Shown in pieces: positions 9,145 to 21,544 of a stretch of 64,000 nucleotides of DNA. The notes under the pieces were generated by a model. That model had not been told where the DNA came from and ran no database searches. It saw only the letters and a program-made list of their open reading frames with translations. Both the position numbers and the translations under genes were made by a program. Position 1 is the stretch's first letter. The number at the start of each line of letters is the position of its first letter. The DNA comes from Xanthobacteraceae bacterium. Its GTDB lineage: Bacteria > Pseudomonadota > Alphaproteobacteria > Rhizobiales > Xanthobacteraceae. Location: NCBI GenBank assembly GCA_004297465.1, contig SCUB01000010.1, positions 62,001 to 126,000 of the forward strand, read 5' to 3'.

Positions 9145-9663
9145 TCAGGCCCGCGGCGCGCAGCGCACATAGACGCCGGTACCGTAACGCGTGGCGGCGT
9201 CCTTGTCGACGAAGCGCATGATGATGACGCGGCCGTCGAACGACACGATCTCGCGGTCCTTCTCGCCGCCGGGCGGGCCGGACGGGCCGATGTAGTTCTT
9301 GCCGCCGCGGCTGCCCTTGAGCCGCAGTTCCTGCGGCTGGGCTTCGTCGGCCAGATGCATGATGACGCCGCCCGACGTTCCGGGATTGATGACGTAGGGC
9401 TGCCGGCACTGGTTCTTGGCCGCCGCCTCGGTGCGGGCGCGGTCGTCCGGCTTGTGGTACGCGGCATAGCCCCAGCGGCCGACGATTTCGTCGGCGCGGA
9501 TCGAGGCCGGCAGTTCCGGTTCCGGCGGCGGCTCGGCCGGCAGCGGCGGCGCGCTCGGGCCGAAGCTCGGCAAGCTGAACGTCTCGCATCCCGCCAGCAC
9601 GACGGCGAGCGCCAGCGGCACCGCCCATCCCAGCACGCGCCTCGCCCGACCAGCCTGCGTCAT
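9145..9663 (-). CDS. Putative outer-membrane lipoprotein, conserved hypothetical
   Basis: 172 aa with a type II signal peptide: positively charged start, hydrophobic core and lipobox LAGC with the lipidated Cys at residue 26. A Pro-rich linker (about 30-50) leads to a soluble domain beginning EIVGRWGYAAYHKPDDR; this GRW start resembles small beta-barrel inhibitor or lipocalin-like folds (for example AprI/Inh-type), but no catalytic motif is recognised. It precedes the divergently placed groESL operon. Confidence 0.72.
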   Translation of the reverse strand: MTQAGRARRVLGWAVPLALAVVLAGCETFSLPSFGPSAPPLPAEPPPEPELPASIRADEIVGRWGYAAYHKPDDRARTEAAAKNQCRQPYVINPGTSGGVIMHLADEAQPQELRLKGSRGGKNYIGPSGPPGGEKDREIVSFDGRVIIMRFVDKDAATRYGTGVYVRCAPRA

Positions 9664-9808
9664 TGGACCTCCTCGACCCCGCGATTCAATGGACGCGCCA
9701 GCCCGGCAGGCGCAATCCTCAACCCATCGCATCGTTGCCCGATGTTGTGGCCTTGCGATGGTTTCCAAACCGTTTCAATGCCTATTTTCATGCCGGATTT
9801 GCGGCTTG

Positions 9809-9838
9809 CTTGACAGAAACGCCGCTTGCCCATATGTC
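9809..9838 (+). promoter_or_regulatory. Predicted heat-shock (RpoH-type) promoter of groESL
   Basis: TTGACA at 9810-9815 preceded by GC (CTTGAC is the alphaproteobacterial RpoH -35 core) and, after 17 bases, TATGTC at 9833-9838 inside CCCATATGT, close to the RpoH -10 form CCTATNT. It also reads as a housekeeping promoter. It sits just upstream of the CIRCE operator. Confidence 0.65.
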
Positions 9839-9851
9839 CCGGGACGATTTC

Positions 9852-9878
9852 CTAGCACTCCCATCGATCGATTGCTAA
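9852..9878 (+). promoter_or_regulatory. CIRCE operator (HrcA site) of groESL
   Basis: CTAGCACTC-N9-GATTGCTAA matches the CIRCE consensus TTAGCACTC-N9-GAGTGCTAA at 16 of 18 positions with exact spacing. It begins about 14 bases after the predicted -10, where bound HrcA would block transcription, and lies 75 bases before groES. Confidence 0.9.
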
Positions 9879-9953
9879 TGACGGATCGCCCCGGGGCTCG
9901 CGGGCGCCGCCGAAGTCTCCAAAATCCCCGAACCCGCATCCAGAGAGGATCCC

Positions 9954-12015
<2,062 letters not shown>

Positions 12016-12068
12016 CGCCAGTCAGAACCCACCCTGACGCCAAAGTCCATTCCAGCACTTCACGTTAG

Positions 12069-12097
12069 AAAAGGCGGCCTTCGCGGGCCGCCTTTTT
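12069..12097 (+). terminator. Intrinsic terminator of groESL
   Basis: Stem GGCGGCC/GGCCGCC (12073-12079 with 12086-12092) extended by AAAA/TTTT pairs and followed by a five-T run. Confidence 0.9.
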
Positions 12098-12121
12098 CAT
12101 TCGCGCCGGTAGAGGCTCGTC

Positions 12122-12547
12122 CTAGTTGGTGTTGACGCGGAACCGCAGCGAGGCGGCGCCGCTCAGGGTCAGGATGTCGCCCTGCCGCTTCCAGCCGGTC
12201 GCCGCGGTGAGCGCGCCGATGAGCGCCTCGTCGGCGGCCGCGCGGCCCGCCGGGCAGCCGGGATCCTGTAGCGGACCGGGAATGAAGATGACGGTGTCGT
12301 TGGCGACCGAGAATTGCGCCTGCATCGTCTTGCACCACAACCCGATGCGGGATTCGCCGTTGGGTCCGATCTCGAGCGTCGGCAGCCGTTTGGAGCCCTG
12401 CATCGGGCGGGCATCAAGCGTGAGCTCGGTGTTGAAGGGAAACTCCGTGTCCGCGGCCAGCACCGGCCCGCACGCGACCACCGCGACGAGCGCCAGCCCG
12501 CCAAGTCCTGTTCCAAGCCCTGTCACAAATCCTGTCACCAGCCGCAT
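12122..12547 (-). CDS. Secreted META/HslJ-like domain protein, hypothetical
   Basis: 141 aa, exported: MRLVTGFVTGLGTGLGGLALVAVVACGPVLA is a signal peptide. The mature part (FPFNTELTLDARPMQGSKRLPTLEIGPNGESRIGLWCKTMQAQF...DILTLSG) has the strand pattern of META/HslJ-type small beta proteins, a family linked to the envelope and motility or stress, without enzymatic motifs. The ATG at 12547 is preferred to a TTG at 12619, which would place extra residues before the signal peptide and run into the terminator hairpin. Confidence 0.65.
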   Translation of the reverse strand: MRLVTGFVTGLGTGLGGLALVAVVACGPVLAADTEFPFNTELTLDARPMQGSKRLPTLEIGPNGESRIGLWCKTMQAQFSVANDTVIFIPGPLQDPGCPAGRAAADEALIGALTAATGWKRQGDILTLSGAASLRFRVNTN

Positions 12548-12606
12548 TCCGTAGCTTTCCTGTCCTGAAGAAATGATCGCAAAGAACCCCCGCGGGAGGC
12601 CAAAGC

Positions 12607-12638
12607 GAAGCCCCCGCAAGCTGCCTTGCGGGGGCTTC
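12607..12638 (-). terminator. Terminator hairpin downstream of the lactate/glycolate permease gene
   Basis: Perfect 14-bp stem (arm GAAGCCCCCGCAAG) with a 4-base loop, 24 bases after the permease stop. No clear T-run, so it may act together with Rho. Confidence 0.7.
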
Positions 12639-12661
12639 TCCTGTCAAACAGCCGATTGCGG

Positions 12662-14326
<1,665 letters not shown>

Positions 14327-14601
14327 GTGGCAGTTCCTCCCAGCCCTATGGTGCAATGCAAAGAATGGAGCGATGGACTACGCGGCAATGTGGATATTTG
14401 GTTTGCTTGCATCACCGCATGTCAAGGGATTCCCCAAAAATTGGATGGGAAAACCCGATCAACATCGCGGCATGACACGGCATGACGCCAGACCAGCCAT
14501 GCCGGCCCCCTGTGCGGAACGAAGAGATGCGGACAAAGAAAAAGGGCGGCGGATCGCTTCGGATCCGCCGCCCTTCGAGGCCAAGGCCTCAAGGAGGAAC
14601 G

Positions 14602-15543
14602 TTACTTGAGGGCCGCCAGCGTGGAGTCGACCGAGAGCTTGGCGATGAACGCGTCGCCGCACCATTTCGAACCGACGCCCGACGGATTGATCGCCGAGAA
14701 CGAGCCGTTGAAGGTGGCCTGGAAGTCGCTGGTGAAGGCGTTGCAGTTGGCCTGCGACAGGTCGGTTCCCGAGTAGCGCAGGTCGAGCGTGAACACCTTG
14801 TAGGTCAGGCCGGCACCGATGTTCCAGGTGTTGTAGTCGGCGAAGTTGATGTTGCCGTAGAACGCGTCGGACGTGCCGAGCCACTGGCGGCCGAACTCGC
14901 CCGACACATACCAGCCGATGCCGTTGGCCATAGCCGGGCCGGTGAACTTCGCGGTCACCGAGGCGTAGGTGCCATCGGCGCCGGTGTTGAGGAAGTTCGG
15001 CGAATAGTAGGCGTTGCCGCCGACGGTGAACATGTCGTTGAAGGTGTAGGAGGCCTTGGCGTAGACCTCGTAGAAGCTGACGTCGGCCTTCATGACGTTG
15101 CCATTGGGCAGCGCCGCGGACCCCAGCGGACACAACACCCCGCCGCCCTGCACCGTGTCGATGCACTGGCCGCCCGGATAGCCGTAGTACCAGAAGCCGA
15201 AATCGAGGGCGAACGCGCCGAGCGTCGGGCGGATGCCGAAGTAGCCGTCGATCTCCGCCGAGGCGCGGTTGGTGAAGGAGATGCTGGAGCCGGCGAGACC
15301 GGCATAGAGCTGCAGGTTCGGGTTGATGTTGTAGCGCGGCTCGAAATAGGCGTTCACCGACGGCTTGTGGTTGGACTGGGTGACGCCGCGGAAAACGTAG
15401 TCGTTGGTGATGCCGGCGCCAAACGCGATATCCCACGGCGACACCACCACCGGCGCGACCGCCTTGACCGGCATGTCGGCGGCAAGCGCCGAACCGGCGC
15501 CGAGCGCGATGAGCGCGGCGACCGAAAAAGCCATCTTCTGCAT
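14602..15543 (-). CDS. TorF-like outer-membrane porin
   Basis: Outer-membrane beta-barrel, 313 aa, resembling the TorF family putative porins. Signal peptide MQKMAFSVAALIALGAGSALAADMPVKA, then WDIAFGAGITNDYVFRGVTQSNHKPSV, the conserved start of this barrel family, and alternating aromatic strands (SVNAYFEPRYNIN, FALDFGFWYYGYPGG). The protein ends in LAALK rather than a terminal aromatic residue. Several in-frame starts exist (15543, 15555, 15570, TTG 15579); 15543 is chosen for the GGGGA ribosome site five bases upstream. Substrate unknown; it neighbours the lactate/glycolate genes. Confidence 0.82.
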   Translation of the reverse strand: MQKMAFSVAALIALGAGSALAADMPVKAVAPVVVSPWDIAFGAGITNDYVFRGVTQSNHKPSVNAYFEPRYNINPNLQLYAGLAGSSISFTNRASAEIDGYFGIRPTLGAFALDFGFWYYGYPGGQCIDTVQGGGVLCPLGSAALPNGNVMKADVSFYEVYAKASYTFNDMFTVGGNAYYSPNFLNTGADGTYASVTAKFTGPAMANGIGWYVSGEFGRQWLGTSDAFYGNINFADYNTWNIGAGLTYKVFTLDLRYSGTDLSQANCNAFTSDFQATFNGSFSAINPSGVGSKWCGDAFIAKLSVDSTLAALK

Positions 15544-15856
15544 TGCAGTCCCCATTGTCGCAAATCCCATTTTTCTCAAGCCTGCCCCGTCGAACCCGGG
15601 CGCCGGAACCGACGCTGCCGGGTATCCCTTGCGATAGGTCTAATTCGCTGCGGCCGAGGGATTTTAACAAGGCGAAAGGGCGGGCAATTGCCGCCTTTTT
15701 AGGCGCCGCGTCGCGTGGAAATCAGATTGTTGAAAAGTGTTGCGCCCGGATCACAGACAACGATCCTGACATCCCCGCCACACGGGCGTGGGAAACGCGA
15801 ATGGCCGCGACACCAGCGGCGTCGCGGCCATTCGACGAACTGCGGCAGAAAGAGAA
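15544..15856. other. Intergenic region between porin and H1-like genes
   Basis: 313 bp without a convincing gene. It holds the porin leader and presumed promoter and, at its far end, the hairpin behind the H1-like gene; a weaker hairpin with a T-run lies at about 15671-15700. Confidence 0.5.
15798..15834 (-). terminator. Hairpin downstream of the H1-like gene
   Basis: Perfect 14-bp stem (arm CGAATGGCCGCGAC, 15798-15811, partner 15821-15834, 9-base loop) 22 bases beyond the stop of the H1-like gene. No T-run. Confidence 0.6.
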
Positions 15857-16222
15857 TCAGTTGTTGCCTTCGCCGGTGCCCCAGGACGAGGTCCACGGCG
15901 CGGGAGACGGCGTCGGTTCCGGAGCGGGGGCCGCCTTCTTGCGCGGCGCGCGGCGGACCTTCCGTTTGGCCGGCGCGGCCTTGGCGGCCTTCTTGGCTGC
16001 CTTCCGGCCTTTCTTGGCTGACTTCTTGGCCGCCTTCTTGGCTTTCTTGGCGGCTTTCCTGGGCGCCTTGCGCGCCATCTTCTTGGCCGACTTCCTGGCG
16101 CCCTTGCGCGCCGTCTTCTTCTTGGCGGTCTTGGACTTCTTGGCCGCCTTCATCGACATTTTCTTCTTGCTCGCTTTCTTGCTTGCCTTCTTGCTCTTCT
16201 TCGCTTTCTTCGCTTTAGCCAT
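15857..16222 (-). CDS. Histone H1-like Lys/Ala-rich protein
   Basis: 121 aa, almost entirely Lys, Ala, Arg and Ser for the first 95 residues (MAKAKKAKKSKKASKK... with repeated AKK/KKA units), then a short Pro/Ala tail ending WGTGEGNN. This is the composition of bacterial H1-like DNA-binding proteins (AlgP, HctA/Hc1-like tails) that condense DNA or RNA non-specifically. AGGAGAACGATA precedes the ATG. The repetitive coding region is prone to length variation. No fold can be assigned beyond composition. Confidence 0.75.
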   Translation of the reverse strand: MAKAKKAKKSKKASKKASKKKMSMKAAKKSKTAKKKTARKGARKSAKKMARKAPRKAAKKAKKAAKKSAKKGRKAAKKAAKAAPAKRKVRRAPRKKAAPAPEPTPSPAPWTSSWGTGEGNN

Positions 16223-16677
16223 TATCGTTCTCCTGTTGTCTTGGAGCCGGATCACGCAATCCGGATGAAAATCCTGGATGAAACGCATTGGCGATCGATA
16301 CCGCGTACCTCGCCGTTAAACCGCACATCGCCCGAAATAAGCCGGACGTCTTAAACCGGGAGCCACCCCGGCCATGGCGGAAGCGCTGCACGCGTGTCCG
16401 CACCTCCGGCATGACGACAAGCTCATCGTCAACTTCACGCCGGACAAGGCGCCGCGCCGTTTCTGGACAACCGCGACCGCACCCGATCACCCCCCGCGCA
16501 TTTGCGTTCCAACGACGCACCTGCGCGGATGGCGACAACGCCACGGCCGCCGCTCCATATCCAACGCGGCGGAAGCACATGCTTGGAGATTCACGAACCC
16601 GGCGCTTGGCCCGACGCCCGGCGATCGAAGCCCGCCGGATCGTTGGCCCATCACGTCGATCGCTGTCATCGCAGAGG
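16223..16677. other. Intergenic region upstream of the H1-like gene
   Basis: 455 bp between glcF and the H1-like gene. No coding region with protein-like composition on either strand, no RNA gene and no strong hairpin recognised; it should contain the H1-like promoter. Confidence 0.5.
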
Positions 16678-18042
16678 TCATCGGCTGCCGCCGGAGGAAA
16701 GTGCCGCCACTGGAAGGGCTCCCGCTGGGAGCGCCGCCGGTGGTGGCCCGCCTGTCGCCCAATCGATAAGCTGGATCGTGTGGACGACGGGAGTGGACGT
16801 GCCGCTGGCAATCTGAACCATGCAACCGATATTGCCCGTGGCGATCACATCCGGCTCGACCGATGCGATGTTGACGACCTTGCGTTCGCGGAGCCTCCTC
16901 GCGATGTCCGGCTGCAGGATGTTGTAAGTACCCGCGGAGCCGCAACACAAATGTGCTTCGGGTATATCTTTCACCACGAATCCAAACTTGAAAAGCAATT
17001 CTTTCGGTTGGCGCGTGATTTTCTGTCCGTGCTGAAGCGAACATGCGGCGTGATAGGCGACGGTGAGAGGTCGCGGCGGCGATGTCGCGGGCGGATCGAG
17101 CCGCGCCACGTATTCGGTGACGTCGCAGGCTAGCGCCGACACCCGGGCCGCCCGCTCGGCATAGACCGAATCGCCGCGCAGCTGGAATCCATAGTCCTTC
17201 ACCATGGTGCCGCAGCCCGACGCGGTGATGAGGATGGCGTCGAGTTCCCCTTGATCCGCCGCATCAAGCCAGACGTCGATGTTGGCGCGCGCGTTGGCCA
17301 GCGCCTCGGATTCGCGGCCCATGTGATGGACCAGCGCGCCGCAGCACTGCTCATCCGCGGCCAGCACCACCTCGACGCCGTGGCGCGTCAGCAGCCGGAT
17401 CGTCGCCTCGTTGATGTCGGGGGCGAGCACCTGCTGGACACAGCCCTGCATCAGCAGGACACGGCCGCGGCGCGGTCCCTGGGCCGCGATCACATGGCCC
17501 GCCGGCGTTCCTTTCGGCGGCAGCCGCCCCGGCGCCAGCGTCAGCACGGCGCGCAGGCGGTCGGCCAGGCTGGGCGAGGTCGCGCCCTGCCGCGAGGCCG
17601 GTAGCAGCGCGGCGAACGGACGCGCCAGCCGCGCCAGGGCAAAGCTCAGCCGCATCCACGCCGGACTGGGCAGCACCAGCGCCAGCACCGCGCGCAACAG
17701 CCGCTCGCTTGGCGGGCGGCGGTAGGTGGTCTCGATATGCAGCCGGGCATGATCGACCAGGTGCATGTAGTGCACCCCCGACGGACACGTCGTCATGCAG
17801 GCCAGGCAGGACAGGCAGCGGTCGATGTGCTTGACCACCTCGGCGGTCGCCGGGCGGTCGTTCTCCAGCATGTCCTTGATCAGGTAGATGCGGCCGCGCG
17901 GACTGTCGAGTTCGTCGCCCAGCAGCACATAGGTCGGACAGGTCGCGGTGCAGAAGCCGCAATGGACGCAGGCGCGCAGGATCTTCTCGGACGCGGCGAT
18001 CGCCGGATCGGCCAGTTGCGAGGGCGTGAAATCGGTTTTCAT
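16678..18042 (-). CDS. glcF: Glycolate oxidase iron-sulfur subunit GlcF
   Basis: Electron-transfer subunit of glycolate oxidase, passing electrons from the flavin subunits to the membrane quinone pool. Two 4Fe-4S motifs near the N-terminus (CVHCGFCTATCPTY and CLSCLACMTTCPSG) are followed by two CCG domains (CCGALVHHMG and CCGSAGTYN). 454 aa. The start overlaps the glcE stop by 4 nt. Third gene of glcD-glcE-glcF. Confidence 0.95.
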   Translation of the reverse strand: MKTDFTPSQLADPAIAASEKILRACVHCGFCTATCPTYVLLGDELDSPRGRIYLIKDMLENDRPATAEVVKHIDRCLSCLACMTTCPSGVHYMHLVDHARLHIETTYRRPPSERLLRAVLALVLPSPAWMRLSFALARLARPFAALLPASRQGATSPSLADRLRAVLTLAPGRLPPKGTPAGHVIAAQGPRRGRVLLMQGCVQQVLAPDINEATIRLLTRHGVEVVLAADEQCCGALVHHMGRESEALANARANIDVWLDAADQGELDAILITASGCGTMVKDYGFQLRGDSVYAERAARVSALACDVTEYVARLDPPATSPPRPLTVAYHAACSLQHGQKITRQPKELLFKFGFVVKDIPEAHLCCGSAGTYNILQPDIARRLRERKVVNIASVEPDVIATGNIGCMVQIASGTSTPVVHTIQLIDWATGGPPPAALPAGALPVAALSSGGSR

Positions 18043-19277
18043 GACGCCTCCGTCATGGCATGCAGGCGTCCGCGGTTGAACAGGTCATGCGGATCGAAGC
18101 CCACCTTGACGCGGCGGTTGAGCGCGGCAAGGCCGCTGGCGAGCGGCGGGAACACCGCGACGGACGCGCGCAAGGGGGCCGCGGCGCGGAACAGCATGGC
18201 GTGGCCGCCGGCGGCGCCGGCGCGCGCGTGCACCAGCGCCGCTCCCGCATCGGGCAACGGCGGCAGCGCCAGCCAGATCAGCCCGCCGCCGCAGTCATAG
18301 ACCGCCTCACCGCCGCTCTCGCGGGCCAGTTCCTCGCCGAGCGCGCAGCCGCGGGCCGGCGGACAGACGATGCGCCACACCGGCCAGGCGCCCAGCGCGC
18401 CGCCCGCGGCGAACGGCACGACGTCGCGGATCGCCTGCCAGGCCGCCTTCGAGGGTTCGCCTTCGATCGCCTCGACGGCGCCGAAGCCGGCAAGCTCACG
18501 GCGCAATGCGGCGACGCGGTCGGCGACCGAGACGTCGATGCCTTCGACGCGGACCAGTGTCGTCGCGGCGCCGGCGGCAAGGCCGGCGCACGGACCGCGC
18601 AGGCCCGAGGCCGGCAGGTGCGCGGCGCCGGACACGTCGTGCGGCGAGCCGAGCGCCGCGGTCATGGCGCGGTTCGCCGTGGCGGCATCGAGGCCGCGCA
18701 GCATCAGCGTCGTCTCGGCCTCGGCCTTCGGCAGCACCTTGAGCGTCACCTCGGTCATGACCGCGAGCGTCCCCCACGACCCGGCCATCAGCTTGCACAG
18801 GTCGTAGCCGGTAACGTTCTTGACCACGCGGCCGCCGGCCTTGAAGGTTTCGCCGAAGCCGGACACCGCGGAAAAGCCGAGGAAATGATCGCGCGCGCCG
18901 CCGGCCTTGATGCGGCGCGGACCCGACAGCGCCGCCCCCAGCATGCCGCCGATGGTGCCGGCATCCTCGCCGCCGAGAAGCGGCCGCACGTCCATCGGCT
19001 CGAACGCCAGTTGCTGGCCGTGATCGGCGAGCAGCGTCACGACATCGGTCAGCGCGGCGCCGGCGGCCACCGTCAGCACCAACTCATGCGGCTCGTACAG
19101 CGTCACCGCAGCGAGCGCGGAAAGATCGAGCACGGCCGCGGCGTCAACCGGACGGCCAAGCACGCGCTTGCTGCCATGGCCGACGATCTCCAGCGGCCGT
19201 CCGGCCGCAAGCGCCGCGCGCACGGCATCCTCGACATCGCTGGCATCGCGTACCTTGAGAATGTCCAAGTCCATCAT
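18039..19277 (-). CDS. glcE: Glycolate oxidase FAD-binding subunit GlcE
   Basis: Second flavin-type subunit of glycolate oxidase. FAD_binding_4 (PCMH) features are visible: EIVGHGSKRVLGRPV, LAFEPMDVRPLL and AGTIGGMLGAALSGPRRI, then VVKNVTGYDLCKLMAGSWGTLAVMTEVTLKVLP. 412 aa, somewhat longer than the E. coli protein (about 350). Lies 6 nt after glcD and overlaps glcF by 4 nt. Confidence 0.93.
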   Translation of the reverse strand: MMDLDILKVRDASDVEDAVRAALAAGRPLEIVGHGSKRVLGRPVDAAAVLDLSALAAVTLYEPHELVLTVAAGAALTDVVTLLADHGQQLAFEPMDVRPLLGGEDAGTIGGMLGAALSGPRRIKAGGARDHFLGFSAVSGFGETFKAGGRVVKNVTGYDLCKLMAGSWGTLAVMTEVTLKVLPKAEAETTLMLRGLDAATANRAMTAALGSPHDVSGAAHLPASGLRGPCAGLAAGAATTLVRVEGIDVSVADRVAALRRELAGFGAVEAIEGEPSKAAWQAIRDVVPFAAGGALGAWPVWRIVCPPARGCALGEELARESGGEAVYDCGGGLIWLALPPLPDAGAALVHARAGAAGGHAMLFRAAAPLRASVAVFPPLASGLAALNRRVKVGFDPHDLFNRGRLHAMTEAS

Positions 19278-19283
19278 CCGTCA

Positions 19284-20777
19284 TCAGAACCGCGGCAGGT
19301 CGGGAAAGGCAAGCTTGCCGCCATGGACATGCATGTAGCCGAGTTCGGCGCAACAATGCAGCGTCGGGAACACCTTGCCCGGATTGAGCAGCCCGCCGGA
19401 ATCGAAGGCGCATTTGAGCCGCTGCTGCTGCTTGAGGTCGATCTCGGAGAACATCGTCGGCATCAAGTCGCGTTTCTCGATGCCGACGCCGTGCTCGCCG
19501 GTCAGCACCCCGCCGAGATCGACGCAGGCGCGCAGGATGTCGGCGCCGCAGGCCTCGGCGCGGTCCATCTCGCCGGGCACGTTGGCGTCGTAGAGGATGA
19601 GCGGGTGCAGATTGCCATCGCCGGCATGGAACACGTTGGCGACCTGCAGTCCGTATTTCACCGACAGTTCGCGGATGCGCGCCAGCGCCTCCGGCAGCTT
19701 GCCGCGCGGAATGGTGCCGTCCATGCACAGGTAATCCGGTGAGATGCGTCCGACCGCCGGGAACGCCGCCTTGCGCCCGGCCCAGAACAGGAGCCGCTCC
19801 TCCTCCGAATGCGAGACCTGCACCGTGGTGGCGCCGCAGCCGCGCGCGATCGCCTCGACCCGGCCGATCAGCGCGTCGACCTCGGCCACCGGGCCGTCCA
19901 ACTCAACGAGCAGCAGCGCCTCGACGTCGAGCGGATAGCCGGCATGGACGAAGGCTTCGGCGGCGTGGATCGCCAGCCGGTCCATCATCTCCATGCCGCC
20001 GGGGATGATGCCGCCGCCGATCACCTCGGCGACGCACGCGCCGGCCGCCTCGACCGAGGCGAACCCCACCATCAGCGCGCGCGCCGTCGCCGGCTTCTGC
20101 AGGATGCGCACCGTGATCTCGGTGATGACGCCAAGCAGCCCCTCCGAGCCGTTGACGACGCCAAGCAGGTCGTAGCCGGGCTGCTCGCAGCCCTTGCCGC
20201 CGATGCGGACGATCTCGCCGTTCATCAGCACAATCTCGCAGCCGAGCACGTTGTTGCTGGTGACGCCGTATTTCAGGCAATGCACGCCGCCGGCGTTCTC
20301 CGCCACGTTGCCGCCGATGGTGCAGGCGATCTGCGACGACGGATCGGGCGCGTAATAGAAGCCGGCATGGGCGACCGCCTGGCTGATGGCCAGATTGGTG
20401 ACGCCCGGCTCGGTCACCACGACGCGGTTGTCGAAGTCGATGTCGCGGATGCGCTTGAACTTGCCCAGGCCCAAGAGCACGCCGTCGCCGAGCGGCAGCG
20501 CGCCGCCGGAAAGCGAGGTGCCGGCGCCGCGCGGCACCACCTTGATGCCGTTGTCATGGCAATAGCGCAGCACCGCGGCGACCTGCGCGGTGGTCTCCGG
20601 AAGCACCACCACCAGTGGCGGCTGCCGGTAGGCGGTCAGACCGTCGGTCTCGTAGGGAACGAGTTCGCGGCTCTCGCAGATCACGCCCTCGCCCGGCACG
20701 ATGGCGCGCAACGCCGTCACGATGTCGCCGCGGCGCGCCATCACCGCCTTGTCAAATTCAGGCATGAGGATCGACAT
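19284..20777 (-). CDS. glcD: Glycolate oxidase catalytic subunit GlcD
   Basis: FAD-dependent oxidation of glycolate to glyoxylate. N-terminal FAD domain (VVPRGAGTSLSGGALPLGDGVLLGLGKF, then CTIGGNVAENAGGVHCLKYGVTSNNVLG) and C-terminal FAD-linked oxidase domain (VFHAGDGNLHPLILYD, GVLTGEHGVGIEKRDLM). 497 aa, full length. First gene of the operon; the 237 bp upstream, shared with the divergent cytochrome c gene, must hold its promoter. D-lactate dehydrogenase of the same family is the alternative, but glcE and glcF settle it. Confidence 0.95.
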   Translation of the reverse strand: MSILMPEFDKAVMARRGDIVTALRAIVPGEGVICESRELVPYETDGLTAYRQPPLVVVLPETTAQVAAVLRYCHDNGIKVVPRGAGTSLSGGALPLGDGVLLGLGKFKRIRDIDFDNRVVVTEPGVTNLAISQAVAHAGFYYAPDPSSQIACTIGGNVAENAGGVHCLKYGVTSNNVLGCEIVLMNGEIVRIGGKGCEQPGYDLLGVVNGSEGLLGVITEITVRILQKPATARALMVGFASVEAAGACVAEVIGGGIIPGGMEMMDRLAIHAAEAFVHAGYPLDVEALLLVELDGPVAEVDALIGRVEAIARGCGATTVQVSHSEEERLLFWAGRKAAFPAVGRISPDYLCMDGTIPRGKLPEALARIRELSVKYGLQVANVFHAGDGNLHPLILYDANVPGEMDRAEACGADILRACVDLGGVLTGEHGVGIEKRDLMPTMFSEIDLKQQQRLKCAFDSGGLLNPGKVFPTLHCCAELGYMHVHGGKLAFPDLPRF

Positions 20778-20921
20778 CGCGGGGGGTGCTCCGGCTGCTT
20801 GAAACGGAGAAGCATCGGGGAAGCCGCCGGCCAGGTCAATTCACCATGGCGAAAACATCCGCTGAGATAGAGGCCACCCAAGGCTTTACAGCGCGTCACA
20901 GACCAAGCCAAAATTAGACGA

Positions 20922-20950
20922 TTGACACCGGACCATGCCATGTTCATGTC
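20922..20950 (+). promoter_or_regulatory. Possible promoter of the cytochrome c gene
   Basis: TTGACA at 20922-20927, 17-base spacing, CATGTC at 20945-20950; good -35, weak -10. About 60 bases before the start codon. Confidence 0.35.
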
Positions 20951-21014
20951 CCTTCGGTGCGCATCCGCCGATCTCCTCGGCCGCGCCATTACCCCCCTCT
21001 ACTGGAGAGCCAAA

Positions 21015-21398
21015 ATGAAAACTTTTGTGGTTACTGCAATTGCCCTGGCGGCCTCGGCCGGCGCGGCATTCGCTCAGGACGTCGCCGCGGGCGAAACCTC
21101 GTTCAAGAAGTGCCTGGCCTGCCACGCCATCGGCGCGGGCGCCGCCAACAAGGTCGGCCCCGAGCTCAACGGCCTCGACGGCCGCAAGTCGGGCTCGGCT
21201 CCCGGCTATAACTATTCGGCCGCCAACAAGAATTCCGGCATCACCTGGGATAAGGCCAACTTCCTGGAATATATCAAGGACCCCAAGGCCAAGGTCCCCG
21301 GCACCAAGATGGTGTTCCCCGGCATCAAGAACGAGAAGGAAGCTAACGACCTGTGGGCCTACGTCGCCCAGTTCCAGGCCGACGGCAAAAAGAAGTAA
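21015..21398 (+). CDS. Class I c-type cytochrome (c2/c550-like), periplasmic
   Basis: Soluble electron carrier. Signal peptide MKTFVVTAIALAASAGAAFAQ, haem site CLACH (about residues 34-38) and methionine ligand in GTKMVFPG (about residue 97). 127 aa, Lys-rich C-terminus typical of cytochromes c2 that dock to oxidases or reaction centres. GGAG at 21004-21007 fixes the start. It diverges from glcD; glycolate oxidase donates to quinone, so a direct link is not implied. Confidence 0.93.
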   Translation: MKTFVVTAIALAASAGAAFAQDVAAGETSFKKCLACHAIGAGAANKVGPELNGLDGRKSGSAPGYNYSAANKNSGITWDKANFLEYIKDPKAKVPGTKMVFPGIKNEKEANDLWAYVAQFQADGKKK

Positions 21399-21420
21399 GC
21401 CTTCGCCTTCCCGAGCCTTC

Positions 21421-21453
21421 CGCAGCCCGCGCTTTCAAAAGCCGCGGGCTGCG
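21421..21453 (+). terminator. Terminator-like hairpin after cytochrome c
   Basis: Perfect 11-bp stem (arm CGCAGCCCGCG, 21421-21431, partner 21443-21453). No T-run follows. Confidence 0.6.
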
Positions 21454-21509
21454 GTAACGCCTGCCCGGTCAGTTGCCAGATAGCACGGCCGCACACATCG
21501 GATGGCGGA

Positions 21510-21526
21510 TTACTTGACTCAAGTAA
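21510..21526. promoter_or_regulatory. 17-bp palindrome upstream of the FixK-type promoter
   Basis: TTACTTGA-C-TCAAGTAA, perfect 8-1-8 dyad, centred 33.5 bases upstream of the FixK/FNR-like box. Its spacing excludes a standard FNR/FixK site; it may bind another regulator of the stress-protein gene. Confidence 0.45.
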
Positions 21527-21544
21527 TGCAATGCAGCGTATAAA

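Noticed and set aside
15857-16222. Tandem DNA repeat or CRISPR-like array in the H1-like gene
   Set aside because: The periodicity comes from Lys/Ala codon usage in an open frame; no spacers or conserved repeat unit.
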